Positions 9,119 through 16,931 of a stretch of DNA of 34,120 nt are shown piece after piece. Under the pieces are notes generated by a model. That model was given only the letters and a program-made list of their open reading frames with translations. It ran no database searches and was not told the DNA's origin. How positions within the stretch are numbered: the stretch's first letter is position 1; the number at the start of each line of letters is the position of its first letter. This DNA is from Burkholderiales bacterium (lineage in GTDB: Bacteria; Pseudomonadota; Gammaproteobacteria; Burkholderiales; Burkholderiaceae): assembly GCA_018971155.1 (NCBI GenBank), contig JAGXBI010000005.1, positions 1 through 34,120 of the forward strand. The letters run 5' to 3'. Position numbers and translations under genes: made by a program.

Positions 9119-9898
9119 CTAGTTGTCCTGAATGCCTTCGCCGAGCTTGCGCAGCTCGCTGGTGTCCACCTTGCAGCGCTGCAGCACCTCCAGATGCGCG
9201 CCGAGCCGGTCGAGCGCGGCCAGTATCGCCTCGATTTTCTGCGAGTGATCGGCTGCATTTTCGATCAGGCCGTGAATGGCCAGCGACACCGGATCATCCG
9301 CATTCGGCGTGATGCCGTACGCGGAGAACTCGGGTTTGGCGGCTTCGCCGTCGGGCTTTTCGCGTGGCCGGTCTGGCGAGATGACGCGCGCCGGGTTGCC
9401 CACCGCGGTGGCCCCGGCCGGCACCGGCTTGACCACCACCGCATTGGAGCCGATCTTCGCGCCCTCGCCCACCGTAAAGCCACCCAGCACTTGCGCGCCC
9501 GCACCGACGATGACACCCCGCTCGAGCGTCGGGTGGCGCTTGGCGCCACGCGTGAGCGATGTACCGCCCAGCGTCACTCCCTGGTAAATCGTGCAGTCGT
9601 CGCCGATGATCGCTGTCTCGCCGATGACCACCCCCATGCCGTGGTCGATGAACACGCGTCGGCCGATGGTCGCGCCGGGGTGAATCTCGATGCCGGTCAG
9701 AAAACGGCCGAATTGCGACAGAAAGCGCCCCAGCCACCTGAAGCCGAGTTGCCAGCATCCGTGCGCCATCCGATGCCAGAGCACCGCGTGCAGCCCCGGA
9801 TAGCAGGTCAGAACTTCCCAGTTGCTGCGCGCAGCGGGGTCTTTTTGCCGAATCGCGGCAATGTCTTCGCGAATATGGGATAGCGTTTCAGATGGCAT
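9119..9898 (-). CDS. cysE: Serine O-acetyltransferase
   Basis: CysE acetylates serine with acetyl-CoA to make O-acetylserine, the acceptor of sulfide in cysteine synthesis. The protein has an N-terminal helical domain followed by a left-handed beta-helix of hexapeptide repeats ([44 protein letters not shown]). The IDHGMG and GGT segments are conserved active-site parts, and the C-terminal tail after VGNPARVI is long. I chose the ATG at 9896-9898 ([15 protein letters not shown], 259 residues), which has AGGG upstream. The track's GTG at 9949 adds 17 residues and has no ribosome binding site. trmJ lies upstream on the same strand across a 283-bp gap, so cysE may have its own promoter. Confidence 0.93.
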   Translation of the reverse strand: MPSETLSHIREDIAAIRQKDPAARSNWEVLTCYPGLHAVLWHRMAHGCWQLGFRWLGRFLSQFGRFLTGIEIHPGATIGRRVFIDHGMGVVIGETAIIGDDCTIYQGVTLGGTSLTRGAKRHPTLERGVIVGAGAQVLGGFTVGEGAKIGSNAVVVKPVPAGATAVGNPARVISPDRPREKPDGEAAKPEFSAYGITPNADDPVSLAIHGLIENAADHSQKIEAILAALDRLGAHLEVLQRCKVDTSELRKLGEGIQDN

Positions 9899-10181
9899 GG
9901 CCCTGATATCGATCTCGAATGCGTGTTGGGAAAAGACAGAAGACAGCACGCGGCGACATACAACGGCGCATCGCGTGCACGGCGAGCGTTACGCGCGCGT
10001 ACAGGACACGTAGTACGGCAGGCACGCGCAACAACGTTGACGCAGACGGTTCATAGGCGACGAGTCGATTTTGCGGAGGGGCGCCGACGAGCGCCTCGAC
10101 CGGGCAATTCTGGACTTATGATTTCGGATTGTATGAGTTTTTGCGAATCCCTGCTGAGCCCCGGGTTGCCTGCGCAATACG
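9899..10181. other. Gap between trmJ and cysE with no visible gene
   Basis: This 283-bp stretch contains only shadow ORFs with no recognisable protein. On the minus strand there is a TACAAT box, near 10130, that could be a -10 element for cysE, without a good -35. I see no strong terminator after trmJ. Confidence 0.5.
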
Positions 10182-10970
10182 CTACTTGCGAGGCTGCCGC
10201 TGCAGGATATGCTTGGCGATGCCGCGCAAAATATTGACTTCTTCATGCTCCAGGCCGCTGCGCGCGAACAGGCGGCGCAGCCGCGTCATCAATCGCTTCG
10301 GGTTGGCCGGATCGAGAAAATCGAGCGCCACCAGGGCCGACTCCAAATGCGCGAACATTCCTTCGATTTCATCACGGCTGGCCAGCAACTCCCCGGGCGG
10401 CGGCTCGTGCCCGGACAGCGACGGTTGCTCGGCCAGGCATGCCAGGCGCGCCTCATAGGCGATCACCTGCACTGCCTGCGACAGATTCAGCGATGCATAC
10501 GCCGGATTGGCCGGGATATGCACCAGGGCGTTGCAGAGTTCGACAGCCTCGTTGGACAACCCAGCCCGCTCGCTGCCGAAGACGAAAGCGATCTGTTGGC
10601 CGCGAACCGCATGCCGGCATGCCAGGGCCGCCGACTCGCGCGGCACCGCCGATGGCGGTCCATATTCGCGGGTGCGCGCGGACAGTGCCACGGCCCAATT
10701 GACGCCGGTCAGCGCCGCCGGCAGATCCGGCTCGATGCGCGTGGCGGCCAGGACGTCGTCGGCGCCGCTGGCCAGCGCAATCGCCTCCGGGTGCTGCAGG
10801 ACGTCGCTGCCCAGGCGCGGAGCGGCCAGCACCAATTGGCCGAATCCCATGGTCTTGATGGCCCGCGCGGCCGCACCGACATTACCGGGGTGACTGGTTT
10901 CCATCAGCACGAAACGGAATTGATGAAACAGCGCATCGCGCCGTGCCGCTTCGTCGGGGGGTATTGCCAT
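10182..10970 (-). CDS. trmJ: tRNA (cytidine/uridine-2'-O-)-methyltransferase, TrmJ-type
   Basis: This is a SpoU-family (SPOUT) RNA methyltransferase. TrmJ uses SAM to methylate the 2'-OH of nucleotide 32 in several tRNAs. The three family motifs are visible: motif 1 FVLMETSHPGNVGAAARAIKTMG near the N terminus, motif 2 VFGSERAGLSNEAV, and motif 3 IPANPAYASLNLSQAVQVIAYE. Together these form the trefoil-knot SAM site. A C-terminal extension of about 80 residues follows. I chose the ATG at 10968-10970 (262 residues), with TGAG upstream; the track's GTG at 10982 adds only four residues. It diverges from suhB across 245 bp. The substrate assignment rests on family resemblance. Confidence 0.9.
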   Translation of the reverse strand: MAIPPDEAARRDALFHQFRFVLMETSHPGNVGAAARAIKTMGFGQLVLAAPRLGSDVLQHPEAIALASGADDVLAATRIEPDLPAALTGVNWAVALSARTREYGPPSAVPRESAALACRHAVRGQQIAFVFGSERAGLSNEAVELCNALVHIPANPAYASLNLSQAVQVIAYEARLACLAEQPSLSGHEPPPGELLASRDEIEGMFAHLESALVALDFLDPANPKRLMTRLRRLFARSGLEHEEVNILRGIAKHILQRQPRK

Positions 10971-11028
10971 CGCAAATCTCACTCAAATGTGCCGAAACCG
11001 GCGGCCGGAGCGCACAACTGCACGACAG

Positions 11029-11059
11029 TTGGCACGACACCCGACTCCTCGGCTAAAAT
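11029..11059 (+). promoter_or_regulatory. Probable suhB promoter
   Basis: TTGGCA at 11029-11034 and TAAAAT at 11054-11059 (five of six matches to the -10 consensus) are separated by 19 bp, slightly longer than ideal. Transcription would begin near 11066 and give a suhB leader of about 150 nt. Confidence 0.45.
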
Positions 11060-11076
11060 AGCGTTCTTTCGCCGTC

Positions 11077-11123
11077 GAAGCACCCGTTGATATGAGTGCT
11101 TCGCGTGATGCCTGCAGGGCATC
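11077..11123 (+). promoter_or_regulatory. Two inverted repeats in the suhB mRNA leader
   Basis: GAAGCAC at 11077-11083 pairs with GTGCTTC at 11096-11102 (12-nt loop). Immediately after, GATGCC at 11107-11112 pairs with GGCATC at 11118-11123 (5-nt loop). Both lie downstream of the likely transcription start and upstream of the suhB ATG. No U-tract follows, so they are not intrinsic terminators. Confidence 0.6.
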
Positions 11124-11215
11124 GCCACGGCAACGCTCTTATCCAAAATTCATCACGCAATCGTCGCGCGGTTGTCGGGCAGCGTCCCGGCGGTCCGGCA
11201 CACAAAGGATTATTC

Positions 11216-12016
11216 ATGCATCCCATGCTCAACATCGCGGTCAAGGCTGCTCGCCGCGCTGGCCAGGTCATCAATCGCGCTTCGCTGGATATCGACCTGG
11301 TCCGGGTCAGCAAGAAGCAGCATAACGATTTCGTGACGGAAGTGGACAAGGCCGCCGAACAAGCCATTATCGAAACCCTGCTGACCGCCTATCCGGAGCA
11401 CGCGATTCTAGCAGAGGAGTCGGGCGCTTCCGGGCAGGACTCCGAGTTTCAGTGGATCATCGATCCGCTCGATGGCACGACCAATTTCATTCACGGCTTC
11501 CCCTATTACTGCGTGTCGATCGCGTTGGCGCACAAAGGCGTCATCAGCCAGGCGGTCATTTACGATCCGACCCGCAACGATCTGTACACCGCTTCGCGCG
11601 GGCGCGGCGCATTTCTCAACGACCGCCGACTGCGCGTGTCGCGCCGCGACAAACTGGCCGACAGCCTGATCGGCACCGGCTTTCCGTTCCGCGATCTGCA
11701 AGGCATCGATAACTACCTCAAGATGTTCGGCACGATGACCGAACACTGTGCAGGCATCCGCCGCCCGGGCGCTGCCGCGCTCGATCTGGCCAGCGTTGCC
11801 GCCGGACGACTCGACGGTTTCTTCGAACAGGGGCTCAGTCCGTGGGATATGGCGGCCGGCAGCCTGCTCATCACCGAGGCCGGCGGTCTGGTCGGCAACT
11901 ATGTCGGCGACAGCAACTTCCTGCATCATGGGGAGATTCTGGCGGGCAATCCGAAGGTCTTCGCGCAAATGGTCAAATTGCTGGAAGGCTATTCCAGCGT
12001 CAAACCGTCGGCCTGA
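11216..12016 (+). CDS. suhB: Inositol-1-monophosphatase family protein SuhB
   Basis: SuhB is a Mg-dependent phosphatase of the inositol monophosphatase fold. In E. coli it also joins the Nus-factor complex that prevents early termination of rRNA transcription. The metal-site motifs are clear: EESG in [24 protein letters not shown], and the C-terminal [16 protein letters not shown]. The ATG at 11216 ([16 protein letters not shown]) has AAAGGAT upstream and gives 266 residues, the family length. The 40 extra residues in the track are not conserved. The long leader contains two inverted repeats. It converges with gltX on a shared terminator. Whether the main role here is enzymatic or in antitermination cannot be told from sequence. 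Confidence 0.94.
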   Translation: MHPMLNIAVKAARRAGQVINRASLDIDLVRVSKKQHNDFVTEVDKAAEQAIIETLLTAYPEHAILAEESGASGQDSEFQWIIDPLDGTTNFIHGFPYYCVSIALAHKGVISQAVIYDPTRNDLYTASRGRGAFLNDRRLRVSRRDKLADSLIGTGFPFRDLQGIDNYLKMFGTMTEHCAGIRRPGAAALDLASVAAGRLDGFFEQGLSPWDMAAGSLLITEAGGLVGNYVGDSNFLHHGEILAGNPKVFAQMVKLLEGYSSVKPSA

Positions 12017-12052
12017 AACGATGGCGCGCGGCTGGCAAGCCGGCGATCCTTG

Positions 12053-12091
12053 AAAAAAAAGCCGGTGACTGTCATGCAGCACCGGCTTTTT
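12053..12091. terminator. Bidirectional intrinsic terminator between suhB and gltX
   Basis: GCCGGTG (12061-12067) pairs with CACCGGC (12080-12086). The stem is flanked by eight A residues on one side and five T residues on the other, so a U-tract follows the hairpin on both strands. It sits between two convergent genes and should end both. Confidence 0.9.
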
Positions 12092-12108
12092 CCTTGCCGT
12101 GGGGACGC

Positions 12109-13497
12109 TTAGCCGCCCAGTCGGCTCAGCACCGTCTGTCGTCCCAGCAGCGCCAGCACCGCATCGATCGACGGCGTGTGCGTCTGTCCCACGGTCAGCA
12201 GGCGCACCGGCATTGCCAGTTGGGGCATCTTCAGGCCATGCCGCGCCAGCACGGCCTTGAACGCTGCGCCGATCGCTTCCTTGCTCCACTCGACGTCGCC
12301 CAGCGCGGCGGCCAGATCGGCCAGCGCCGGCTTGACCTGCTCGCTCAGGTGCTGGGCCAGTGCTTCAGGCGCCGGCTGCGGCACCCGGTAGAACATCGCG
12401 GCGTTCTCGGCGATTTCCTTGACGGTATTGGCACGATCCTTGAGCAGGCCGACTACGCCGGCCAGCGCCGGTCCGCCGTCGGTCGACAATCCCTGCTGGG
12501 CGAGAAACGGCTGCGTCAGGCCCGCCAGCCGGTCATTGTCGGCCTGTTTGATGTAGTGGTTGTTCAACCACGCCAACTTTTCGGGGTTGTGCTGCGCCGG
12601 CGACTTGCCCAGATGCTCGAGGTCGAACCATGCGACAAACTGCTCGCGCGAAAAAATCTCCGCATCGCCATGTGCCCAACCCAATCGGGCGAGATAGTTC
12701 AATACCGCTTCGGGCAAATAGCCTTCGTCGCGGTATTGCATCACGCCCATCGCGCCATTGCGCTTGGACATTTTTTCGCCCTGGTCATTGAGCACCGTGG
12801 GCAAATGCGCGTAGACCGGGGGTTCCTTGCCCAGCGCCCGGAAAATATTGATCTGGCGCGGCGTGTTGTTGACGTGGTCGTCACCGCGAATCACGTGCGT
12901 AATGGCCATGTCCATGTCGTCGACCACTACGCAGAAATTGTAGGTCGGCGTGCCGTCGGGCCGCGCGATCACCAGGTCGTCCAGTTCCTCGTTGGAGATT
13001 TCGATGCGGCCCTTCACGGCGTCGTCCCAGACGACCGACCCGCTCAGCGGATTCCTGAACCGCAGCACCGGCGCGACACCCGGCGGCGGACTCGGCAGCA
13101 TCTTGCCGGGCTCGGGCCGCCACCGGCCGTCGTAGCGCGGCTTTTCTCCCTTGGCCCGCTGTTCGTCTCGCAGGGCGTCGAGTTCTTCGGGCGTCATGTA
13201 GCACTGATACACGTGCCCGGCCGCCAGCAACTGCTGCAGCACTTCACCGTAGCGCTCCATGCGCTGCATTTGATAGAACGGCCCTTCGTCGAAATCCAGC
13301 TCGAGCCACGCCATGCCGTCCAGGATCGCCTGCACCGCGGCCGGCGTCGAACGCTCCAGGTCGGTGTCTTCGATGCGCAGAATGAAGTCGCCATGATTGT
13401 GGCGCGCGAACGCCCATGGATACAGTGCGGAACGGATATTGCCCAAATGGATGAAGCCGGTCGGGCTGGGGGCGAAACGTGTACGGATTTTGCTCAT
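12109..13497 (-). CDS. gltX: Glutamyl-tRNA synthetase
   Basis: GluRS charges tRNA-Glu with glutamate, which also feeds tetrapyrrole synthesis. It starts [14 protein letters not shown] at the ATG 13495-13497, giving 462 residues; the track's TTG start adds 11 residues with no support. The class I HIGH-type motif is HLGN (17-20) and the KMSKS-type motif is KMSKR (242-246). [13 protein letters not shown] is the usual family segment. The zinc-binding cysteine cluster of E. coli GluRS is not conserved: only C99 remains, as in many bacterial GluRS. An AraC-type regulator diverges upstream, and the leader contains two hairpins, the second like an intrinsic terminator. Confidence 0.96.
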   Translation of the reverse strand: MSKIRTRFAPSPTGFIHLGNIRSALYPWAFARHNHGDFILRIEDTDLERSTPAAVQAILDGMAWLELDFDEGPFYQMQRMERYGEVLQQLLAAGHVYQCYMTPEELDALRDEQRAKGEKPRYDGRWRPEPGKMLPSPPPGVAPVLRFRNPLSGSVVWDDAVKGRIEISNEELDDLVIARPDGTPTYNFCVVVDDMDMAITHVIRGDDHVNNTPRQINIFRALGKEPPVYAHLPTVLNDQGEKMSKRNGAMGVMQYRDEGYLPEAVLNYLARLGWAHGDAEIFSREQFVAWFDLEHLGKSPAQHNPEKLAWLNNHYIKQADNDRLAGLTQPFLAQQGLSTDGGPALAGVVGLLKDRANTVKEIAENAAMFYRVPQPAPEALAQHLSEQVKPALADLAAALGDVEWSKEAIGAAFKAVLARHGLKMPQLAMPVRLLTVGQTHTPSIDAVLALLGRQTVLSRLGG

Positions 13498-13528
13498 GAT
13501 AGGCCTGAAGAATTGCGGCGAGCCAAAC

Positions 13529-13554
13529 AAAAAGCCCGCGATTGGCGCGCAGGC
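13529..13554 (-). terminator. Terminator-like hairpin in the gltX leader
   Basis: On the minus strand GCCTGCG and CGCGGGC (13548-13554 with 13534-13540, one G-U pair) form a 7-bp stem with a 7-nt loop, followed by TTTTTGTTT. It lies 32 bp upstream of the gltX start and downstream of a TATAAT box. No gene upstream on this strand needs a terminator, so attenuation of gltX is possible. Confidence 0.6.
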
Positions 13555-13565
13555 TGATTGTCGGG

Positions 13566-13583
13566 GGCCGCTTCGAAGCGGCC
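13566..13583. repeat. Perfect 18-bp palindrome upstream of gltX
   Basis: GGCCGCTTCGAAGCGGCC reads the same on both strands. It lies between the TATAAT box for gltX and the terminator-like hairpin, so in RNA it would be the first of two hairpins. As DNA it could also be a binding site for a dimeric protein. Confidence 0.85.
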
Positions 13584-13600
13584 TGGGGACTCAAGCCGCC

Positions 13601-13606
13601 ATTATA
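13601..13606 (-). promoter_or_regulatory. Perfect -10 box (TATAAT) for gltX
   Basis: The minus strand has TATAAT about 104 bp upstream of the gltX ATG. No good -35 box is seen 16-18 bp further upstream. Transcription would start near 13594, just before the palindrome. Confidence 0.45.
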
Positions 13607-13634
13607 CAACCGGGCTTGTGCCGCGGATCGGGCA

Positions 13635-13640
13635 TATACT
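13635..13640 (+). promoter_or_regulatory. Possible -10 box for the AraC-family gene
   Basis: TATACT lies 35 bp before the araC-type start codon on the plus strand. No -35 box is present at the right spacing, as is common for activator-dependent or autoregulated promoters. Confidence 0.3.
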
Positions 13641-13675
13641 TGGACATCCCGTTACCAGCGGACCACACGCGTCCT

Positions 13676-14440
13676 ATGTCCCATTCACCGAGCCCGGTCG
13701 CTCCTGCGGCCGTACTGGAAGTGCGGCACTACGAACCGCTCCAGAGCAGCGATCTGCACGAGCACCACCAGGTCGTCATCGGCCTGGCCGGTCGCATGGA
13801 AATCGCGCTGCCCGGCAGCGCCGGCGAAATCACCGCGCGGCGTGGCTGCGTGATTCCGGCCTGCGTGCGGCACGATTATCGGGGCGAGCGGTACAACCGC
13901 CAGCTTGTGCTGGATTTGCCGGTGTCGCGACACACCGATGGTCCATTGTTCGACGACGCGAGATTTTTCACGCTGGATCGCGACCTGGTGCATCTGGCGC
14001 ATTTCATCGCGGAAAACACGCAACGCCATCCGCAACGCCAGGCGCTGCGCCTGCGCGGCTGCCATTTGCTGCTCGATGCGCTGAACGAACGCCTGAGCCC
14101 GCAACGCACCGACGCCCGGCGCCTGGACATCGCGAGGATCGACCAGTTCATGCGCAGCCGCCTCGATGAGCCGCTGACCACCGCCCAACTGGCCGGGCTC
14201 GCGGGCCTGAGTGCGCGCCGCTTTCACGATTGCTTCGTGGCGGCTGCCGGCACCACGCCGTACCGCTATCTGCTGCGCCTGCGGCTGGAGCGCGCCGCGA
14301 CGCTGCTGCGCCAGAACACCCTGCCGCTGAGCGACATTGCGCTGGCGGTCGGCTTCAACGATCAGAGCGCGTTGACGCACGCGTTTCGCGCGGCGTACGG
14401 CATGCCGCCCGCGCAGTGGCGCAAACAGGCCATGGCGTAG
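13676..14440 (+). CDS. AraC-family transcriptional regulator
   Basis: The 254-residue protein has an N-terminal cupin-like sensing domain (from about residue 25, HEHHQVVIGLAGRMEIALPG) and a C-terminal AraC/XylS DNA-binding domain at about 150-250. The two helix-turn-helix units are LTTAQLAGLAGLSARRFHDCF and LPLSDIALAVGFNDQSALTHAFRAAYGMPPAQWR, the second containing the AraC signature. I start at the ATG 13676 (MSHSPSPVAPAAV). The 93 extra residues in the track run antisense through gltX and are not credible. It is divergent from gltX and convergent with hisC. No effector or target can be named from sequence. Confidence 0.88.
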   Translation: MSHSPSPVAPAAVLEVRHYEPLQSSDLHEHHQVVIGLAGRMEIALPGSAGEITARRGCVIPACVRHDYRGERYNRQLVLDLPVSRHTDGPLFDDARFFTLDRDLVHLAHFIAENTQRHPQRQALRLRGCHLLLDALNERLSPQRTDARRLDIARIDQFMRSRLDEPLTTAQLAGLAGLSARRFHDCFVAAAGTTPYRYLLRLRLERAATLLRQNTLPLSDIALAVGFNDQSALTHAFRAAYGMPPAQWRKQAMA

Positions 14441-14486
14441 CGCGAGCGGCGTACTGGCCCAAAAATTCGCCAGGAGCCGCCCCGCC

Positions 14487-15554
14487 TCACGCCACGATGT
14501 CGGCCAGCGCGTCGCAGAGCGCGTCGCATTCCTGGTCGGTGCCGACCGAGATGCGCAAGAATTGCGCGATACGCGGCTTGGCAAAGTGCCGCACCACGAT
14601 GTGCCGCGCCCGCAGGGCGGCGGCCAGCGTCGCGGCGTCGTGCGCCGGGTGGTGCGCGAAGACGAAGTTGGCAGCCGACGGCAACACGTCGAACCCCAGC
14701 GCGCTCAAGTGAAGCGTCAACGCATCGCGGCTCGCCATGACGGCCCGGCGGGTACGCTCGAAATGATCCCGGTCTTCGAAAGCGGCAACCGCACCGACCT
14801 GAGCCAGCCGGTCCAGCGGGTAGGAGTTGAAGCTGTTCTTGACCCGCTCCAGGCCCGCGATCAAATCGGCATGACCCAGCGCGAAGCCGACGCGCAATCC
14901 GGCCAGCGAGCGCGATTTGGAGAGCGTCTGGACCACCAGCAGATTGGGATACCGGTCGATCAGGGTCACGGCCGAGATGCCGCCGAAGTCGATGTAGGCC
15001 TCATCGACGACGACAACGGAGTCCGGATTGCCGCGCAGGATCGCTTCGACCTCCTGCAATGGCATCAGGCAACCTGTCGGCGCATTGGGATTGGGGAAGA
15101 TGATGCCGCCGTTCGGGCGCATGTAGTCGGCTGCCCGGATCGTGTATCGGTCGGTCAGCGGCACGCTCTCGTAGGCGATCTCGTACAGGCCGCAATAGAC
15201 CGGGTAGAAGCTGTACGTGATGTCGGGAAACAGAATCGGTCGGTCGTGCTTGAGCAGCGCCTGAAATACCAGTGCCAGCACTTCGTCGGACCCATTGCCC
15301 ACGAATACCTGCGCAGCGCTCAGTCCGTGATAGGCGGCAATGGTCGCCCTCAGGCGCGCGGCGTCCGGGTCGGGGTAGCGCCGCAGGCCGTCGCCGTCGT
15401 CGCCCAGCGCGTCGCGCACGGCCTGCAGCACGCGTGGCGACGGCCCATAGGGATTCTCGTTGGTATTGAGCTTGATCAGTCGTTCAAGCTGCGGTTGCTC
15501 GCCCGGCACGTAGGGTGTCAGGCGTGCAATACCGGGACTCCAGTAGCGGCTCAT
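14487..15554 (-). CDS. hisC: Histidinol-phosphate aminotransferase family protein
   Basis: This is a class I/II PLP aminotransferase of the HisC family, 355 residues. HisC makes histidinol phosphate from imidazole-acetol phosphate with glutamate as donor. Visible features are [13 protein letters not shown] near the N terminus, GNGSDE (86-91), PNPNAPTG (154-161), the aspartate of [10 protein letters not shown], and the PLP lysine K213 in [14 protein letters not shown]. It starts 18 bp after the metZ stop, so it is probably co-transcribed with metZ and not with other his genes. Some HisC paralogues act on aromatic or other 2-oxo acids, and the methionine-gene context leaves the true substrate open. 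It converges with the AraC-type gene. Confidence 0.88.
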   Translation of the reverse strand: MSRYWSPGIARLTPYVPGEQPQLERLIKLNTNENPYGPSPRVLQAVRDALGDDGDGLRRYPDPDAARLRATIAAYHGLSAAQVFVGNGSDEVLALVFQALLKHDRPILFPDITYSFYPVYCGLYEIAYESVPLTDRYTIRAADYMRPNGGIIFPNPNAPTGCLMPLQEVEAILRGNPDSVVVVDEAYIDFGGISAVTLIDRYPNLLVVQTLSKSRSLAGLRVGFALGHADLIAGLERVKNSFNSYPLDRLAQVGAVAAFEDRDHFERTRRAVMASRDALTLHLSALGFDVLPSAANFVFAHHPAHDAATLAAALRARHIVVRHFAKPRIAQFLRISVGTDQECDALCDALADIVA

Positions 15555-15572
15555 GGCAGTGGCGATCGTTGG

Positions 15573-16760
15573 TCAGATATCCAGTCCGCGTGCCAGATCG
15601 GCACGGATGTCGGCAGCGTTTTCCAGCCCCACCGCGAGGCGAATCAGCCCCTCGGTAATACCCGCCGCGGCTCGTGCTTCTGGCGTAATGCGGCCATGGG
15701 TGGTGCTCGCGGGGTGGGTAATGGTGGTACGGGTGTCGCCCAGGTTACCCGTGATCGAGCAGATTTTCGTGTGATCGATCACGCGCCAGGCGTTGGCGCG
15801 CTGCTGTTCCGGGGTGTCGCCTTTGACCTCGAAGGCGACGATCGCCCCACCACTGCTTTGCTGGCGCATCGCCAGCGCGTGTTGCGGATGCGACGGCAGG
15901 CCGGGATAGTAGACACGGGCGATGCCGGGGTGCGCCTCGAGCCATCGGGCAATCTCCAGCGCATTGGCCGATTGCTGCACCATACGCAGCTTGAGCGTCT
16001 CCATGCCCTTGAGCAACACCCAGGCATTGAAGGCCGACAGGGTCGGCCCGGCGCTGCGCACGAAGGGAAATATTTTCCCCATGATGTACTCGCGGGTGCC
16101 GACCACCGCGCCGCCCAGCACACGCCCCTGGCCATCGAGGTACTTGGTCGCCGAATGCACGACCACGTCGGCGCCGAGCTTGATGGGCAGTTGCAGGGCC
16201 GGCGAACAGAAGCAGTTGTCGACCACGAACAGGGCTCCGGCCTGCTTTGCGATGCTGCCGATGGCGGCGATATCGGCAACCTCGGTCAGCGGGTTGGACG
16301 GCGTTTCCAGGAAGAACATCTTGGTGTCGGGTTCGATTGCCGCGCGCCACGCGTCGAGGTCGCTCGGATCGACGAAAGTCGTTCGGATACCAAATCGACT
16401 GAAGATCGCACTGAACATTTGCAGCGTCGAGCCGAAAATGCTTTGCGAGCTGACCAGATGATCGCCCGCGCTGAGCGTGCTCATGACCACCGACATGATC
16501 GCGCTCATGCCAGAGGCCGTTGCCATGCAGGCTTCGGCACCTTCGAGGGCCGCGAGCCGGTCCTGGAACATCGACACGGTCGGATTGGTGAAACGGGAGT
16601 AGACGAAACCCTCCTCCGATTTGGCAAAACGCTCGGCAGCCTCGGCCGCGCTCTTGAAGCAAAAACTGGAGGTCAGGAAAAGCGCTTCCGAATGCTCGTT
16701 GAAGTTGGTGCGCTCGGTGCCGGCGCGCACCGCCAGCGTATCGAAATCGAAGGCGTCCAT
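15573..16760 (-). CDS. metZ: O-succinylhomoserine sulfhydrylase
   Basis: MetZ is a PLP enzyme that makes homocysteine directly from an O-acylhomoserine (here probably O-succinyl) and sulfide, in methionine synthesis. It belongs to the Cys/Met metabolism PLP family. The segments YSRFTNPTVSMFQDRLAALEG, the PLP lysine K206 in HSATKYLDGQG, and TLSAFNAWVLLKGMETL are typical. I chose the ATG at 16758-16760 (MDAFDFDTLAVRAGTERT, 395 residues), with AAGGGA upstream; the track's TTG at 16778 adds six residues. Its leader carries a SAM-II-like riboswitch and a strong terminator, which suggests repression when SAM is abundant. hisC follows 18 bp downstream. A MetB-like activity is a less likely alternative. 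Confidence 0.93.
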   Translation of the reverse strand: MDAFDFDTLAVRAGTERTNFNEHSEALFLTSSFCFKSAAEAAERFAKSEEGFVYSRFTNPTVSMFQDRLAALEGAEACMATASGMSAIMSVVMSTLSAGDHLVSSQSIFGSTLQMFSAIFSRFGIRTTFVDPSDLDAWRAAIEPDTKMFFLETPSNPLTEVADIAAIGSIAKQAGALFVVDNCFCSPALQLPIKLGADVVVHSATKYLDGQGRVLGGAVVGTREYIMGKIFPFVRSAGPTLSAFNAWVLLKGMETLKLRMVQQSANALEIARWLEAHPGIARVYYPGLPSHPQHALAMRQQSSGGAIVAFEVKGDTPEQQRANAWRVIDHTKICSITGNLGDTRTTITHPASTTHGRITPEARAAAGITEGLIRLAVGLENAADIRADLARGLDI

Positions 16761-16778
16761 GGAGGTATCCCTTATCAA

Positions 16779-16815
16779 TAAAAAAGCCCGTTTCGCTGGT
16801 CAGCAAAACGGGCTT
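16779..16815 (-). terminator. Strong intrinsic terminator upstream of metZ (also ends purF)
   Basis: On the minus strand AAGCCCGTTT and AAACGGGCTT (16806-16815 with 16784-16793) form a long stem, with an inner GCTG/CAGC stem closing a tiny loop. A run of T residues follows. It lies between purF and metZ and 23 bp before the metZ ATG. It can end purF transcripts and also be the expression platform of the riboswitch just upstream. Confidence 0.88.
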
Positions 16816-16833
16816 GAAATTCCATCTATCTAG

Positions 16834-16897
16834 GCCTCGCTTTAGCTGTTTCGAGGCTGGTTGCCCCGCGTCCGCAAGCTGAAATCAAATCGACGCT
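16834..16897 (-). promoter_or_regulatory. SAM-II-type riboswitch candidate upstream of metZ
   Basis: The minus strand shows the elements I know from SAM-II (SAM-alpha) riboswitches, in order: a P1 stem GCGTC/GACGC (16892-16896 with 16868-16872), a long loop containing GATTTGA and CTTGC, and a downstream AGCTAAAG. In SAM-II the loop and the GCUAAA segment form the pseudoknot that holds SAM. It differs from the usual form in having an extra 6-bp stem, GCCTCG/CGAGGC, around the GCTAAAG segment and a longer linker. The gene downstream, metZ, is a classic target. SAM-II was first described mainly from alphaproteobacteria. Confidence 0.7.
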
Positions 16898-16902
16898 CAT
16901 GC

Positions 16903-16908
16903 AGTGTA
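16903..16908 (-). promoter_or_regulatory. Possible -10 box for the metZ riboswitch transcript
   Basis: TACACT on the minus strand would place the transcription start near 16896, exactly at the 5' edge of the riboswitch candidate. No strong -35 box is seen. The position in the purF-metZ gap supports separate transcription of metZ. Confidence 0.4.
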
Positions 16909-16931
16909 CCACCCTGTGCCGCAACCCGCCA

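Noticed and set aside
9989-10246. 85-residue minus-strand ORF in the trmJ-cysE gap
   Set aside because: It overlaps trmJ in another frame, has no recognisable domain and no clear ribosome binding site.
11842-13557. 571-residue plus-strand ORF antisense to gltX
   Set aside because: It overlaps suhB, crosses the bidirectional terminator and is antisense to all of gltX; not credible as a protein.
13616-13640. TTGTGC as the -35 box paired with TATACT for the AraC gene
   Set aside because: The spacing is 13 bp; I kept only the -10 box with low confidence.
14562-16781. 739-residue plus-strand ORF antisense to hisC and metZ
   Set aside because: A shadow frame of two conserved PLP enzymes; it has no recognisable motif or ribosome binding site.
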